Assembly (NCBI RefSeq): GCF_028728065.1
Contig: NZ_CP117811.1
Location: 930,001-994,000 of the forward strand
Direction: 5' to 3'
Origin: Lentisphaera profundi
Lineage (GTDB): Bacteria; Verrucomicrobiota; Lentisphaeria; Lentisphaerales; Lentisphaeraceae
DNA length: 64,000 nucleotides
Below are positions 1 through 8,262 of this stretch, piece after piece. The first letter of the stretch is position 1, and each line of letters opens with the position of its first letter. Made by a program: the position numbers and the translations under genes. The notes beneath the pieces were generated by a model. The model saw nothing but the letters and a program-made list of their open reading frames with translations, did not search any database and was not told where the DNA came from.

Positions 1-2
1 AA

Positions 3-737
3 CAATTATTTGCCAAATACGCATTTGGTGTGACGATTTGTTTATTCGCCTCCGTATCCTTAGCATTTGCTTTTTACTTTGCCTTTCAATTCTTTGGCAA
101 AGAATCATTAGAAGCCATGGTCCAGGGACAAATTAATTGGCCTAAATGGTTGTCCTGGCTCAGTACCCCAGAGCAATGGATACGTGATTTTGGTGAACTC
201 ATAATCCTCGCTATTACTTATTTGCTCATCGTTTATTTTTCTGTACGCCTAGCTTTTTTATTCATGATTTACTGGACGGATGAAATGGTGGCCTCGGTGA
301 TGAAAATTAGTCGAAATCGACCGCCAACGCCCTTTAGTTTTAAATGGTTGTTTCGCCTATTAAAAACAGGTATGCGCTTAACTTTGAGAACTCTTGGTGT
401 GGGCTTACTCTTCTTTTGTTTAAGTTGGATTCCCTTTATTGGTTACCCGATATTTTTATTGGGTGTGGCTTGGAGTTCGGGTAAGGATATTATGGCAACA
501 GTCGTGATGGTTTACGCAGAGGAAGAAATAGAAGTACCTAAACTCTGTGAAATGCGCTTCAAAGATTCAGCCCGACTAGGCTGGTTATTTTGCCTGGTCT
601 ATTCAATTCCACTCATAGGCATACTCTTTATGCCTTTGCTATATATGCTACAGGTTTGCGCCTTTACTTTTGCAGTGGAATGTGAGATGCGTTCTATTGC
701 AGGTGTTAATGATGAGGGGCAAAAACTCTTGAAGTAA
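3..737 (+). CDS. EI24/CysZ-like multi-pass membrane protein, 5' end outside window
   Basis: The reading frame is open back to the window edge (codons from position 3), so the gene probably begins upstream. A GTG at 30 could start a shorter product but lies inside a hydrophobic stretch that already runs in frame. The visible ~244 residues are strongly hydrophobic, with about six membrane segments: one at the N-terminus, one around residues 58-82 counted from the GTG, a pair near 115-150, and a C-terminal pair. The last two hairpins, with Pro/Gly-rich turns (IPFIGYP and IPLIGILFMPLL), resemble the EI24 family (CysZ and relatives). Family membership is inferred from this pattern and not certain. 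No substrate can be named. A DUF3592 membrane protein gene follows 42 bases downstream and may be co-transcribed. Confidence 0.55.
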   Translation, partial: QLFAKYAFGVTICLFASVSLAFAFYFAFQFFGKESLEAMVQGQINWPKWLSWLSTPEQWIRDFGELIILAITYLLIVYFSVRLAFLFMIYWTDEMVASVMKISRNRPPTPFSFKWLFRLLKTGMRLTLRTLGVGLLFFCLSWIPFIGYPIFLLGVAWSSGKDIMATVVMVYAEEEIEVPKLCEMRFKDSARLGWLFCLVYSIPLIGILFMPLLYMLQVCAFTFAVECEMRSIAGVNDEGQKLLK

Positions 738-779
738 ACAAGATACTTTAAGGATACAATAAAGGGAGTAGGGAGCTTT

Positions 780-2501
780 ATGAGTAAAAAAAACAGCACG
801 TTTGGAAATATATTTTTAGCGATTTTTGGTTTGCCATTTTTAGCGGCAGGCTTATTTGTGATGTTCTTAGGGATTAAGCCGGCTTATCAAAATCATCTCG
901 CTAAAGACTGGCTAGAAGTTCCTGCCGTACTTACGGAGCTCAAATTAGATGGCCATGGTGATTCGGTGAAAGTGGTAGCTGAATATACTTATGAATATCA
1001 AGGTAAAAGCTACTCATCTGACAAAGTGGCCTTTAATATGACTACGGGCAATGTCTCGAAGTATCATCAAGAATTATACGCAACATTAAATAATGCTAAT
1101 GCCGGGCAAGTAAGTTGCTACATAAATCCAGATAACCCTCAAGAAGTTATTCTCGATCGTAGTCTTCGCCTCAAAATGTTGCTCTTTATGATTCCCTTTG
1201 GTTTAGTTTTTGCTCTTGTGGGTGGTGGCATAATTTGTGCTGCGATTTTCTCTGGGAAAAAAAGTAAGAAAGAGCAATTATTAGCCGCACAATTCCCCGA
1301 CGAACCCTGGAAAAAGAATAAAAAATGGCATAGCTCCATTATTTTGGCTGATAGTTCATCTGGTGTATGGGTCTTATTTTGCATAGCAGTCTTCATGAAT
1401 CTTTTTATGATGCCTTTTTGGGCAGGTATACTCAATTCAGATAAAAAAGTTCCTTGGTTTGCCTACGGGATTATCGGACTTTTTCAGTTAATTGCCTTTG
1501 GCCTAGTAGGCACTTTTATTTACCATTTCATAAGAAATAAAAAGTATGGTAAAGTGAATTTTCACATGGAAACTTACCCAGGAGTCATTGGAGGTGCATG
1601 CAAAGGCCTCATCAAAATACCTATGGAAGTCCAAGCAATGGATGGCTTTAAAATCACTTTGAAAAATATTCATCAGTACACGACGGGATCAGGAAAAAAT
1701 AGAAGCACACATAAAGACGTCTTATGGGAAGATAGCAAAATCATAAAAGCTAATAATAACACAAATAGCTACTTTAGTACGGAACTTCCCGTTGAATTTG
1801 AAATCCCTAGTGGTGGACGAATATCTCAATCCGATGGCGATACAAAATATTGGGAACTGAAGGCGACGGCAGATACTCCTGGGGTAGATTTCTCAGAAGA
1901 ATTTAAAATTCCTGTTTATGTAACTGAAGAATCTGAAGATCGACCTGTAGAAGTGTTTGAAGAAAAGAGATTAGCTGAATCAGATTATGATTTGGAGACT
2001 AATTTAAAAAAGAATAAAATAAAGATGCAGTCGATGACTCAAGGCCTGCTTATCTCAATCCCCGCCATGCGCAGTTTGAGTGCAGTATTTTTCAGTTTCA
2101 TTTTTCTGTGTGGCACGGGCACGGGAATGGCTTACGCGATTAAATCTAATGAGTATTTCGTCATGTTTATCGTAGGTATATTTTTTATGGTGTCACTTTT
2201 TATCTTTTACTTTTCTACCTTCGTAAGAAGAGAGTTAGCCTTAAAAGGCGAGAAGTTAATGATCAAACAAACTCACCCCCTGGGAACTAAACTCATTGAG
2301 TGTACAAGAGATGAGGTGAAATTGGATGTGGCCTGTAGTATGGAAACTAATGGTAAGCCGAGTGCGTGGCGACTTTCTGTAAAAGCTAAAGGAAAAAAAC
2401 TAACTGTAGTAGGCAACTGTAAAGATCAAGATTTACTCAAGGCTCTAAAATACAAAATACTTAAACACAATAAAGCCCCAGAAAATACTGAGGCTCTATA
2501 A
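780..2501 (+). CDS. DUF3592-containing membrane protein
   Basis: A 573-residue protein with about six membrane segments: TM1 near 11-32, TM2 near 132-157, a pair in the 190-250 region, and a pair in the last third. Between TM1 and TM2 lies a soluble domain of about 100 residues (VTYEYQGK-like strand pattern, 'CYINPDNPQEVIL' near 113-125) typical of DUF3592, a family of unknown function. A second extracytoplasmic or cytoplasmic beta-rich region occupies roughly residues 265-395. A GGGAG ribosome-binding site lies about 6 bases before the ATG. The gene is 42 bases downstream of the EI24-like gene and converges with the Hsp70 operon. No enzymatic motif was seen; the role is unknown. Confidence 0.7.
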   Translation: MSKKNSTFGNIFLAIFGLPFLAAGLFVMFLGIKPAYQNHLAKDWLEVPAVLTELKLDGHGDSVKVVAEYTYEYQGKSYSSDKVAFNMTTGNVSKYHQELYATLNNANAGQVSCYINPDNPQEVILDRSLRLKMLLFMIPFGLVFALVGGGIICAAIFSGKKSKKEQLLAAQFPDEPWKKNKKWHSSIILADSSSGVWVLFCIAVFMNLFMMPFWAGILNSDKKVPWFAYGIIGLFQLIAFGLVGTFIYHFIRNKKYGKVNFHMETYPGVIGGACKGLIKIPMEVQAMDGFKITLKNIHQYTTGSGKNRSTHKDVLWEDSKIIKANNNTNSYFSTELPVEFEIPSGGRISQSDGDTKYWELKATADTPGVDFSEEFKIPVYVTEESEDRPVEVFEEKRLAESDYDLETNLKKNKIKMQSMTQGLLISIPAMRSLSAVFFSFIFLCGTGTGMAYAIKSNEYFVMFIVGIFFMVSLFIFYFSTFVRRELALKGEKLMIKQTHPLGTKLIECTRDEVKLDVACSMETNGKPSAWRLSVKAKGKKLTVVGNCKDQDLLKALKYKILKHNKAPENTEAL

Positions 2502-2575
2502 ATAAAGTCTTTTAACTTTTCTAAATATCGAATCTTGCTAAAGCTAGAAGATTGATACTTAGCCACTACTAAGAC

Positions 2576-5272
2576 TCAATCCTTGTGTAACTTCAATCCT
2601 ATGGGAATACTATCTCCTAGTACTAGGCTCTGGCTGGCGACATCTTCTTCGACGAGCTCATTGACTTGTTGAATGAAATGTTTTGCCGCATTGTTCTTAC
2701 TTAGAAACTTGGAGGCTTCAATTCTATTTTTCTCAGGCATATCTAAGGCATGATTAGCGGTTAAACTCATGATGCGACTAATACATAAAAAATGCATATT
2801 AGTTAGCTTTTTAGGATTGGTTTGCATGATGAGTGTAGCCAAAGAACTAATGCTTTTAGCCGGTAAGACTAAGTCTAAAGGGGCATAGACTGGACGACGA
2901 GCCGCCATGCGGGCAATCATCCAGAGCTCAACTTCATCCAAACGTGTGGCTCGCTCCATGAATTCACTTAAAACTTTTTTGCGAAACTTAATGGGACTCA
3001 ATTCTAAAGCACCTAAGCAACGCTTGAGTTCTCGAGATAATTGTGGGTTAAGACTTTTTTTAGAGCTGAGTTCACCATGAATTTTATGTGCCATTTGTTC
3101 CTGTCTACCACGGCTTAAGGCACCAGAGCAGCGACGCCATAGGGTCCACCATTCGACTTGGCTTGGGATATCAGTTTTATTTTGAACGCCTTTAAACCAG
3201 AAGGGCCAAAGTTTGTTAACGCGGAACTGATCATGGGAATTACCAAAGCCAGGTCGCATCATAAAGCCTAAGATATTATAATAACGGGCTTCGGTAGCAG
3301 CGTTCTTGCGAATGAGTTCAATATCTAATTCAAGCAATAAATCAGCGAGTCGGCGACAAAGAACCACAGACCATTCTTTTCTTTTGAGCTCCAAGTCATT
3401 TTCTAGATTTTTCATCAGTGAATTGAGGGCTTTTGCATCGTTTTTCACAAAGGCAGAATTGATTGATTCACTCGCTTTTTGAAGGAGTCTTTCATTCACT
3501 GTGATCGTCTCTTCTTGATCATCTGAATTCTCTTGCTCATGAAGCTGACGTAAATCAAAACGCAGCTGCCACTGATGATCAGTATCCAAAGCCTCTAGCC
3601 ACACTTCTAAAGAATTGCTTTCATTCACGGAGGATTTGAGTTTAACGCGAATATCTTGAACTTTTTTACCGTGAGAAATGGATGTGCTAAGTGGTGAAAG
3701 AACTGAAATGTCTTCTGCATCGCTATTGAGTATATCACCCGTTTTATCTAACAAGCGAGTCTCGGAGCTATACAGTGGAAAGCTAATGATGCTATTAGTT
3801 TTTAAAGTGAAGATCTTGTCACATACTTGAATACTATGCTCTTCGGTATCGCGAGGCATGATACAAATGAATTTGGATCCCTCTTGACTATCGATTTTGA
3901 GGAAATAAGAACGTGCAATACCACCTTTGACTTGAGTACCTAAGCCACTTCGACTTAAACCATAAGAACTCGCACCATGAGCCACGGCAATATCGAGACC
4001 CTTAGAGTTTAATGCATTAATGCTTTGACCCGACCAAGAATTGATTTGATTGATGACTTGATCTCTGAAACTCAGAGGAATCATGGTGCCACCATTGAAT
4101 AAAATATGCTCAGGGAATTTAATTTCACTCAGAGTAGATATTTGAGCGTCTCTACGTAAGAAAGAGAGTAGGTGACTGGTGATAGCGGGATCTCTTTCAT
4201 AAGGGAGGTCTAAGGTACGCAAACCGACTTTACGATCGGGTTCTGCGGCGTCAATTTGAATACTCGGAAAAAATCCTTGGTGAATAATATCGAGAATTTC
4301 TTGGCGATTAAATTTTATTAGGGACATGCCTTTGAGTAAAGAACTTCCGCCAGAATGAACCGATAAATTAATTTCATTGACTTGTTCATCGCTCAGGACT
4401 TTTTCTTTGGCGCGACGAGCTTCTTGAATAAGTGAACTCATTTCACGATTATTGAATTTGCGATTGGCGCGTTTTTGGGCTTCAAAAGCAATAGTTCTAT
4501 CAATATTATCACCACCTAAAAGCAGGTGGGGTCCTACACTAGTTCTTCTAAGTGCACCATCATCACTGACTTCGATCATGGAGAAATCGCTTGTGCCACC
4601 GCCAATATCAACGATGAGGACGCGTTCACCATTCTTTAAAGTGTCTTGCCATTCTTTATTAACTTGTAGCCAAGAATAAAAGGCGGCTAAGGGTTCTTCG
4701 AGCAGAGTTACTTTTTTAAAGCCGGCATTAAAGGCGGCTTTTAAACTTAATTCACGGGCAACCTCATCAAAAGAAGCAGGCACAGTGATTACTAACTCTT
4801 GGTCTTCTAGAATACAGGGCGAACCCTCTTTATCTTTTGTTTGACCAAAGCTTTTATTCCAGGCTTCACGTAAATGCTTGAGGTAGAAAGAAGAAGCGGC
4901 AACCGGACTAATTTTATGCTCTTCTTCAATTCCCCAGGGGAGGATCGCTTGTTCGCGATCAACGGCTTTGTGAACGAGCCATGATTTAGCTGAATGAATG
5001 AAGCGATCTGATTTTGCGCCGCCAAAGCGACGAGCGTATTCACCACAGACGTATTGGGGTTTCTTGTCCCAAGTTAAGGCTAATTGAGCCTGCTCATTTT
5101 CTTCACAGCGATAAAGAAAACTTGGTAAGTTATACTGCTGGTGTTTTTCACCATAAGCAGTGACTTGTTCAACTTCAAAGAGCTGGGGCTCGGTTGAGGT
5201 CTCTAAATCAACATAAGACAAGGCACAATTAGTAGTGCCTAGATCAATTCCTACAATGAAACGACTGCTCAT
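2576..5272 (-). CDS. Hsp70-family protein with long DUF3731-like C-terminal region
   Basis: An 898-residue DnaK relative. The actin-like ATPase domain shows the phosphate-1 loop DLGTTNCA (residues 10-17), the phosphate-2 loop DIGGGTSDF (about 220) and the adenosine motif LFNGGT (about 390). After residue ~520 it has no recognisable DnaK substrate-binding domain or EEVD-type tail. Instead there is a ~370-residue, charged, helical region ('GALSRGRQ', 'LWMIARMAARRPVYAPLD') resembling the DNA-K-related DUF3731 region found on long bacterial Hsp70s. It starts 2 bases after the stop of a second Hsp70 gene, so the two are co-transcribed and probably work together. No DnaJ or GrpE gene is nearby, so this is not the housekeeping dnaK. 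Clients are unknown. Confidence 0.85.
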   Translation of the reverse strand: MSSRFIVGIDLGTTNCALSYVDLETSTEPQLFEVEQVTAYGEKHQQYNLPSFLYRCEENEQAQLALTWDKKPQYVCGEYARRFGGAKSDRFIHSAKSWLVHKAVDREQAILPWGIEEEHKISPVAASSFYLKHLREAWNKSFGQTKDKEGSPCILEDQELVITVPASFDEVARELSLKAAFNAGFKKVTLLEEPLAAFYSWLQVNKEWQDTLKNGERVLIVDIGGGTSDFSMIEVSDDGALRRTSVGPHLLLGGDNIDRTIAFEAQKRANRKFNNREMSSLIQEARRAKEKVLSDEQVNEINLSVHSGGSSLLKGMSLIKFNRQEILDIIHQGFFPSIQIDAAEPDRKVGLRTLDLPYERDPAITSHLLSFLRRDAQISTLSEIKFPEHILFNGGTMIPLSFRDQVINQINSWSGQSINALNSKGLDIAVAHGASSYGLSRSGLGTQVKGGIARSYFLKIDSQEGSKFICIMPRDTEEHSIQVCDKIFTLKTNSIISFPLYSSETRLLDKTGDILNSDAEDISVLSPLSTSISHGKKVQDIRVKLKSSVNESNSLEVWLEALDTDHQWQLRFDLRQLHEQENSDDQEETITVNERLLQKASESINSAFVKNDAKALNSLMKNLENDLELKRKEWSVVLCRRLADLLLELDIELIRKNAATEARYYNILGFMMRPGFGNSHDQFRVNKLWPFWFKGVQNKTDIPSQVEWWTLWRRCSGALSRGRQEQMAHKIHGELSSKKSLNPQLSRELKRCLGALELSPIKFRKKVLSEFMERATRLDEVELWMIARMAARRPVYAPLDLVLPAKSISSLATLIMQTNPKKLTNMHFLCISRIMSLTANHALDMPEKNRIEASKFLSKNNAAKHFIQQVNELVEEDVASQSLVLGDSIPIGLKLHKD

Positions 5273-5274
5273 AC

Positions 5275-7041
5275 TTATACTTGTTTCCCTTCTTCACCAA
5301 GATCAAATTCTAGGCGCCATTTCTGTTCTCCAGATTTAGCTTCTCCCCAAACTTGGACAGTGCCAATCTCAGTAAAAATGGCTTTCATCGTAATCGGGAT
5401 AAGTCGTGGGGCTTCATCTTCTTCAAGGCTCAAGTTTTTATGCAAGGAAGGTAATTCATCGAGTTCGAGATCGGCATCTTCAATAATGCTTCCAAGCTCA
5501 TCTTCACTACGTGAATTAGTACAGAAGAAGCGGAATTGGCTATCTTCTCCCACAAGTAAGGCAAGGTCATCAATAGGAATATTAAAAGTCGTTCCATCTT
5601 CAGTTCCTTGAGGAATAACACAAATGGCATCCACGGGAGGAGCAAAACCGGGCATTGCTGGCATGGAAGATTCTAAACCAACATAATAAGAAAGTGCTGA
5701 ACCCGCTTTAATGCGGATAGAATTGCCTTGACGAACGAATGCATACCAAGCCGCACCTTTAGCGACGGCTAAGTCAGGGTTGGAGTCGGCTAATACATCA
5801 ATTTCTTCACCTGACCATGAATTAATAATCGAACTCACTCGTTCGCGTAATTGGCTCGCTTTAGTGACACCACCATTGAATAATACGGTCTTAGGCATTT
5901 TTTCATTATTTTTGATGAACTCAGCTAAGTGTCTAGAGATGGCGGCATCACTTTCGAAGTTGAGACCGAAGGAACGTAAGCCTGAACGCTCTTGGCGCTG
6001 AGCTGTATCATTTAAATCACACTCAGGTAAGAAGGCTTGGATAATGAATTGATCGACTTCTTCTTTTGTTAGTTCAGTTTTTAAACTACCACCAATGAGG
6101 CTCGAGCCAGTCCCCAAAATAGTGACATCGATTTTATCGAGAGATTCTGAACCTAAAATGCGTTCTTTTGCTTGGCGACATTGATGAACGAGTGAACTGA
6201 ATTGACGTGAATTTAAACGTTTACCCAATTTCTGTTGCATCGCATAGGCGAGGGTGAAATCCATGTTATCGCCACCGAGAAGCAAGTGATTGCCCACGGC
6301 TAAACGCTGTAATTCCATATTGCCATCTTTGTCATCTACACCAATGAGTGAAAAGTCTGTTGTACCACCACCAATATCAACAACTAAAACTGATGAGTCG
6401 GCACTTACTTTTTCACGCCAGTTTGATTCGTTTTCTTTTATCCAAGAATAAAAAGCCGCTTGGGGTTCTTCAAGAAGATTGGGGAAGATGCCACAGGCTT
6501 CTGCAGCCATCACCGTGAGTTCACGAGCTAAAGCATTGAAAGATGCAGGTACAGTGAGAACAACTTCTTGCTGATCAATATATTCATCCGGCGAAGTTGC
6601 CACTTGAGTATTCCAAGCATTCTTAAGGTGTCTAAGGTAACGAGTCATCGCCTCTAGGGGAGATAACTTTTTTTCGGCATCATCAATAGCAGGTAAAAAA
6701 TCACTCGTTGGATCTTGTCCTGCGGAACACAACCAAGATTTTGCCGATGAAATTACGCGAGAAGATTGCTCACTCGCTACTTTACGAGCATAAGAACCCA
6801 CGCAGTAAGAATTATCGTCTTGCCCATTGAAATCAAACTTGCCTGAGTTGACGCTATTATCATCAGGTAAATAAAGAAAAGAAGGGAGAGAATCTAGTGC
6901 TTCAATTTCTCCAGGAGCAATGAGTTGGGGGACTTTTAAAACTTGAATATTTTTATCGGGGTCGAGGGTGTCTACGTATGCAAGGGCTGAATTGGTTGTA
7001 CCCAAGTCAATGCCAATCATATAACGTTTCTTTTCAGACAT
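5275..7041 (-). CDS. Hsp70-family protein (short form), first gene of an Hsp70 pair
   Basis: A 588-residue Hsp70-like ATPase. It carries DLGTTNSA (residues 10-17), DIGGGTTDF (about 217-225) and LFNGGVT (about 385), so all nucleotide-binding elements are present. The C-terminal ~100 residues after the ATPase domain are acidic and beta-rich, ending in a strand-turn-strand segment. It is too short and too different for a full DnaK substrate-binding lid. A GGAG site lies about 8 bases upstream of the ATG. It is followed after 2 bases by the longer 898-residue paralogue. Tandem unequal Hsp70 genes occur in other bacteria; the division of labour between them is not known to me. Confidence 0.85.
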   Translation of the reverse strand: MSEKKRYMIGIDLGTTNSALAYVDTLDPDKNIQVLKVPQLIAPGEIEALDSLPSFLYLPDDNSVNSGKFDFNGQDDNSYCVGSYARKVASEQSSRVISSAKSWLCSAGQDPTSDFLPAIDDAEKKLSPLEAMTRYLRHLKNAWNTQVATSPDEYIDQQEVVLTVPASFNALARELTVMAAEACGIFPNLLEEPQAAFYSWIKENESNWREKVSADSSVLVVDIGGGTTDFSLIGVDDKDGNMELQRLAVGNHLLLGGDNMDFTLAYAMQQKLGKRLNSRQFSSLVHQCRQAKERILGSESLDKIDVTILGTGSSLIGGSLKTELTKEEVDQFIIQAFLPECDLNDTAQRQERSGLRSFGLNFESDAAISRHLAEFIKNNEKMPKTVLFNGGVTKASQLRERVSSIINSWSGEEIDVLADSNPDLAVAKGAAWYAFVRQGNSIRIKAGSALSYYVGLESSMPAMPGFAPPVDAICVIPQGTEDGTTFNIPIDDLALLVGEDSQFRFFCTNSRSEDELGSIIEDADLELDELPSLHKNLSLEEDEAPRLIPITMKAIFTEIGTVQVWGEAKSGEQKWRLEFDLGEEGKQV

Positions 7042-7263
7042 ATTGATATCTCCGTATTGCTTTGCGTTTTCCGCAAAATAAATTTAATATAGGAAGATTT
7101 TACTCTCTTTAAAACCTAAGGCAAGTGATGTACTCATTTGCACAAAAAAAAAGCGACCCGAAATTCATTTACAATTCCATAAGTGATCAAAACAAGCCTC
7201 TTTAATAATTTTGCATAAGCTTAGCGACTTCAATTGTAGTCAAATTCTTAGAGGACGATCCTT

Positions 7264-7283
7264 ATTGATAATGAATTATCAAT
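7264..7283. promoter_or_regulatory. AT-rich palindrome 1 upstream of pseudopilin operon
   Basis: Perfect 9-bp inverted arms ATTGATAAT and ATTATCAAT with a 2-base centre (GA). The half-site TGATAAT/ATTATCA matches the half-site of the Fur 7-1-7 consensus, but the centre is 2 bases rather than 1. It lies 118 bases before the start of the operon's first gene and 223 bases before the Hsp70 gene on the other strand. It is a possible operator for a metal-responsive Fur-family regulator; binding is inferred. Confidence 0.45.
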
Positions 7284-7332
7284 TATTTCGTGAAAAGGGT
7301 TTGATATATAATTTCATCTTGTTATTGTTTAA

Positions 7333-7360
7333 TATTGATAATGGGTTATCATTATCAATA
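7333..7360. promoter_or_regulatory. AT-rich palindrome 2 upstream of pseudopilin operon
   Basis: Perfect 10-bp arms TATTGATAAT (7333-7342) and ATTATCAATA (7351-7360) around an 8-base centre that itself contains another TTATC half-site. It shares the half-site of palindrome 1, 50 bases away, and ends 40 bases before the pseudopilin start codon. Two copies of the same half-site pair suggest a two-site operator; alternatively this one could form a leader stem-loop. The rest of the 7042-7400 gap shows an AGGAAA ribosome-binding site before 7401 and no credible gene. Confidence 0.45.
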
Positions 7361-7400
7361 ATAAACTCCATATATCTATATTTAAGTAATAGGAAACAGA

Positions 7401-8132
7401 ATGAAAAATAAAAACAAAATTAAAAGCAACTTCACACTCATTGAAATTGCAGTCGTCCTTGTCGTGCTCGTAGCACTTGCAGGTCTCGTCGTTCCAAAAG
7501 CACTTGGTTACGCACAGCGTTCACACGGTGCAACTGGTGCGGGTAACATGGCGCAGCTTGAGGCCCAAATTAATAGATTTGAAATTGAGAAGTTTAGTAT
7601 GCCTGATAACTGGGATAATTTAATTGATCCTACAAGTTCTGGCGCAGATGCATATTCCACTGCTTTTGGTGTAGCAACTCTTCCCACCGATCAAGCTGAT
7701 GCACTGAACAGTGCGGGAATAACTATTGTACACGAATTATTTGATAAGGATGGTGTAGAAGCTGGTGCTCAATTAAGTACTTTTCAGGCCTCAGATGTAG
7801 ATTCTGACTCAGCTGTCGATAGTTCACTTGTTGTTGCGACAGTACCAGCAGCAGATGTACGGGTCGCCCTTGGGAATGCGAATAGTGCGACTGATACCTA
7901 TGTAGCTTTTGGCATTGGCGAAGCATTAACTGCTGTAGGGGTAACTATGACTGCAGTACCGTACGATTTTCCAGAAGGTGCAGAAAGACCAGAAGACAGC
8001 TATAGAAGATTTATTGCTATTTTTAATGTAAGTGGTGAAAAAGCTAAGTTAGCAGGCGTTGTAGCTAACGAAGACGGCGTGCTTCTTAATATTCAAGATC
8101 ACATAGCTGAATACTACGAAGCTACGGAATAA
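7401..8132 (+). CDS. type II secretion/type IV pilus pseudopilin (probable major pilin)
   Basis: A 243-residue class III (prepilin-type) protein: short basic leader (residues 1-10, five Lys), then FTLIEIAVVLVVLVALAG, with the conserved Glu at +5 of the mature protein and a single hydrophobic helix. The residue before the cleavage point is Asn10, not the usual Gly. The mature domain begins with an amphipathic helix (AQLEAQINRFEIEKF) like GspG-type major pseudopilins, followed by a variable acidic region. It is first in the operon, has an AGGAAA ribosome-binding site, and is followed by a strong stem-loop, as expected for the most abundant subunit. It should be processed by a prepilin peptidase encoded elsewhere. 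The GspG-like assignment is by position and shape. Confidence 0.8.
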   Translation: MKNKNKIKSNFTLIEIAVVLVVLVALAGLVVPKALGYAQRSHGATGAGNMAQLEAQINRFEIEKFSMPDNWDNLIDPTSSGADAYSTAFGVATLPTDQADALNSAGITIVHELFDKDGVEAGAQLSTFQASDVDSDSAVDSSLVVATVPAADVRVALGNANSATDTYVAFGIGEALTAVGVTMTAVPYDFPEGAERPEDSYRRFIAIFNVSGEKAKLAGVVANEDGVLLNIQDHIAEYYEATE

Positions 8133-8159
8133 TTTTTCTTAGTTTGTTTTAGTGGTAAT

Positions 8160-8199
8160 GAAAATTCCCCTTTTGAATTAAAAGGGGGATTTTCTCTTG
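8160..8199 (+). terminator. stem-loop after first pilin gene (partial terminator/attenuator)
   Basis: A 15-bp stem (8160-8174 with 8180-8194, one G-U wobble) closes a 5-base loop (GAATT); the 3' arm ends in TTTTC and is followed by TCTTG. It lies between the first and second pilin genes of one operon, so it may terminate only part of the transcription or protect the 3' end of the first message, raising the amount of the first pilin relative to the machinery genes. Confidence 0.7.
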
Positions 8200-8262
8200 T
8201 TAGCACGTCCTCATTAGCGAAGTTTCAGAAGTAGGTAAACCTCTATAGTTAACGAACAATTC

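Noticed and set aside
7211-7411. A 66-codon plus-strand frame before the first pilin gene
   Set aside because: It overlaps both regulatory palindromes and the pilin start, has low-complexity Ile/Leu/Asn composition, no ribosome-binding site and no family resemblance.
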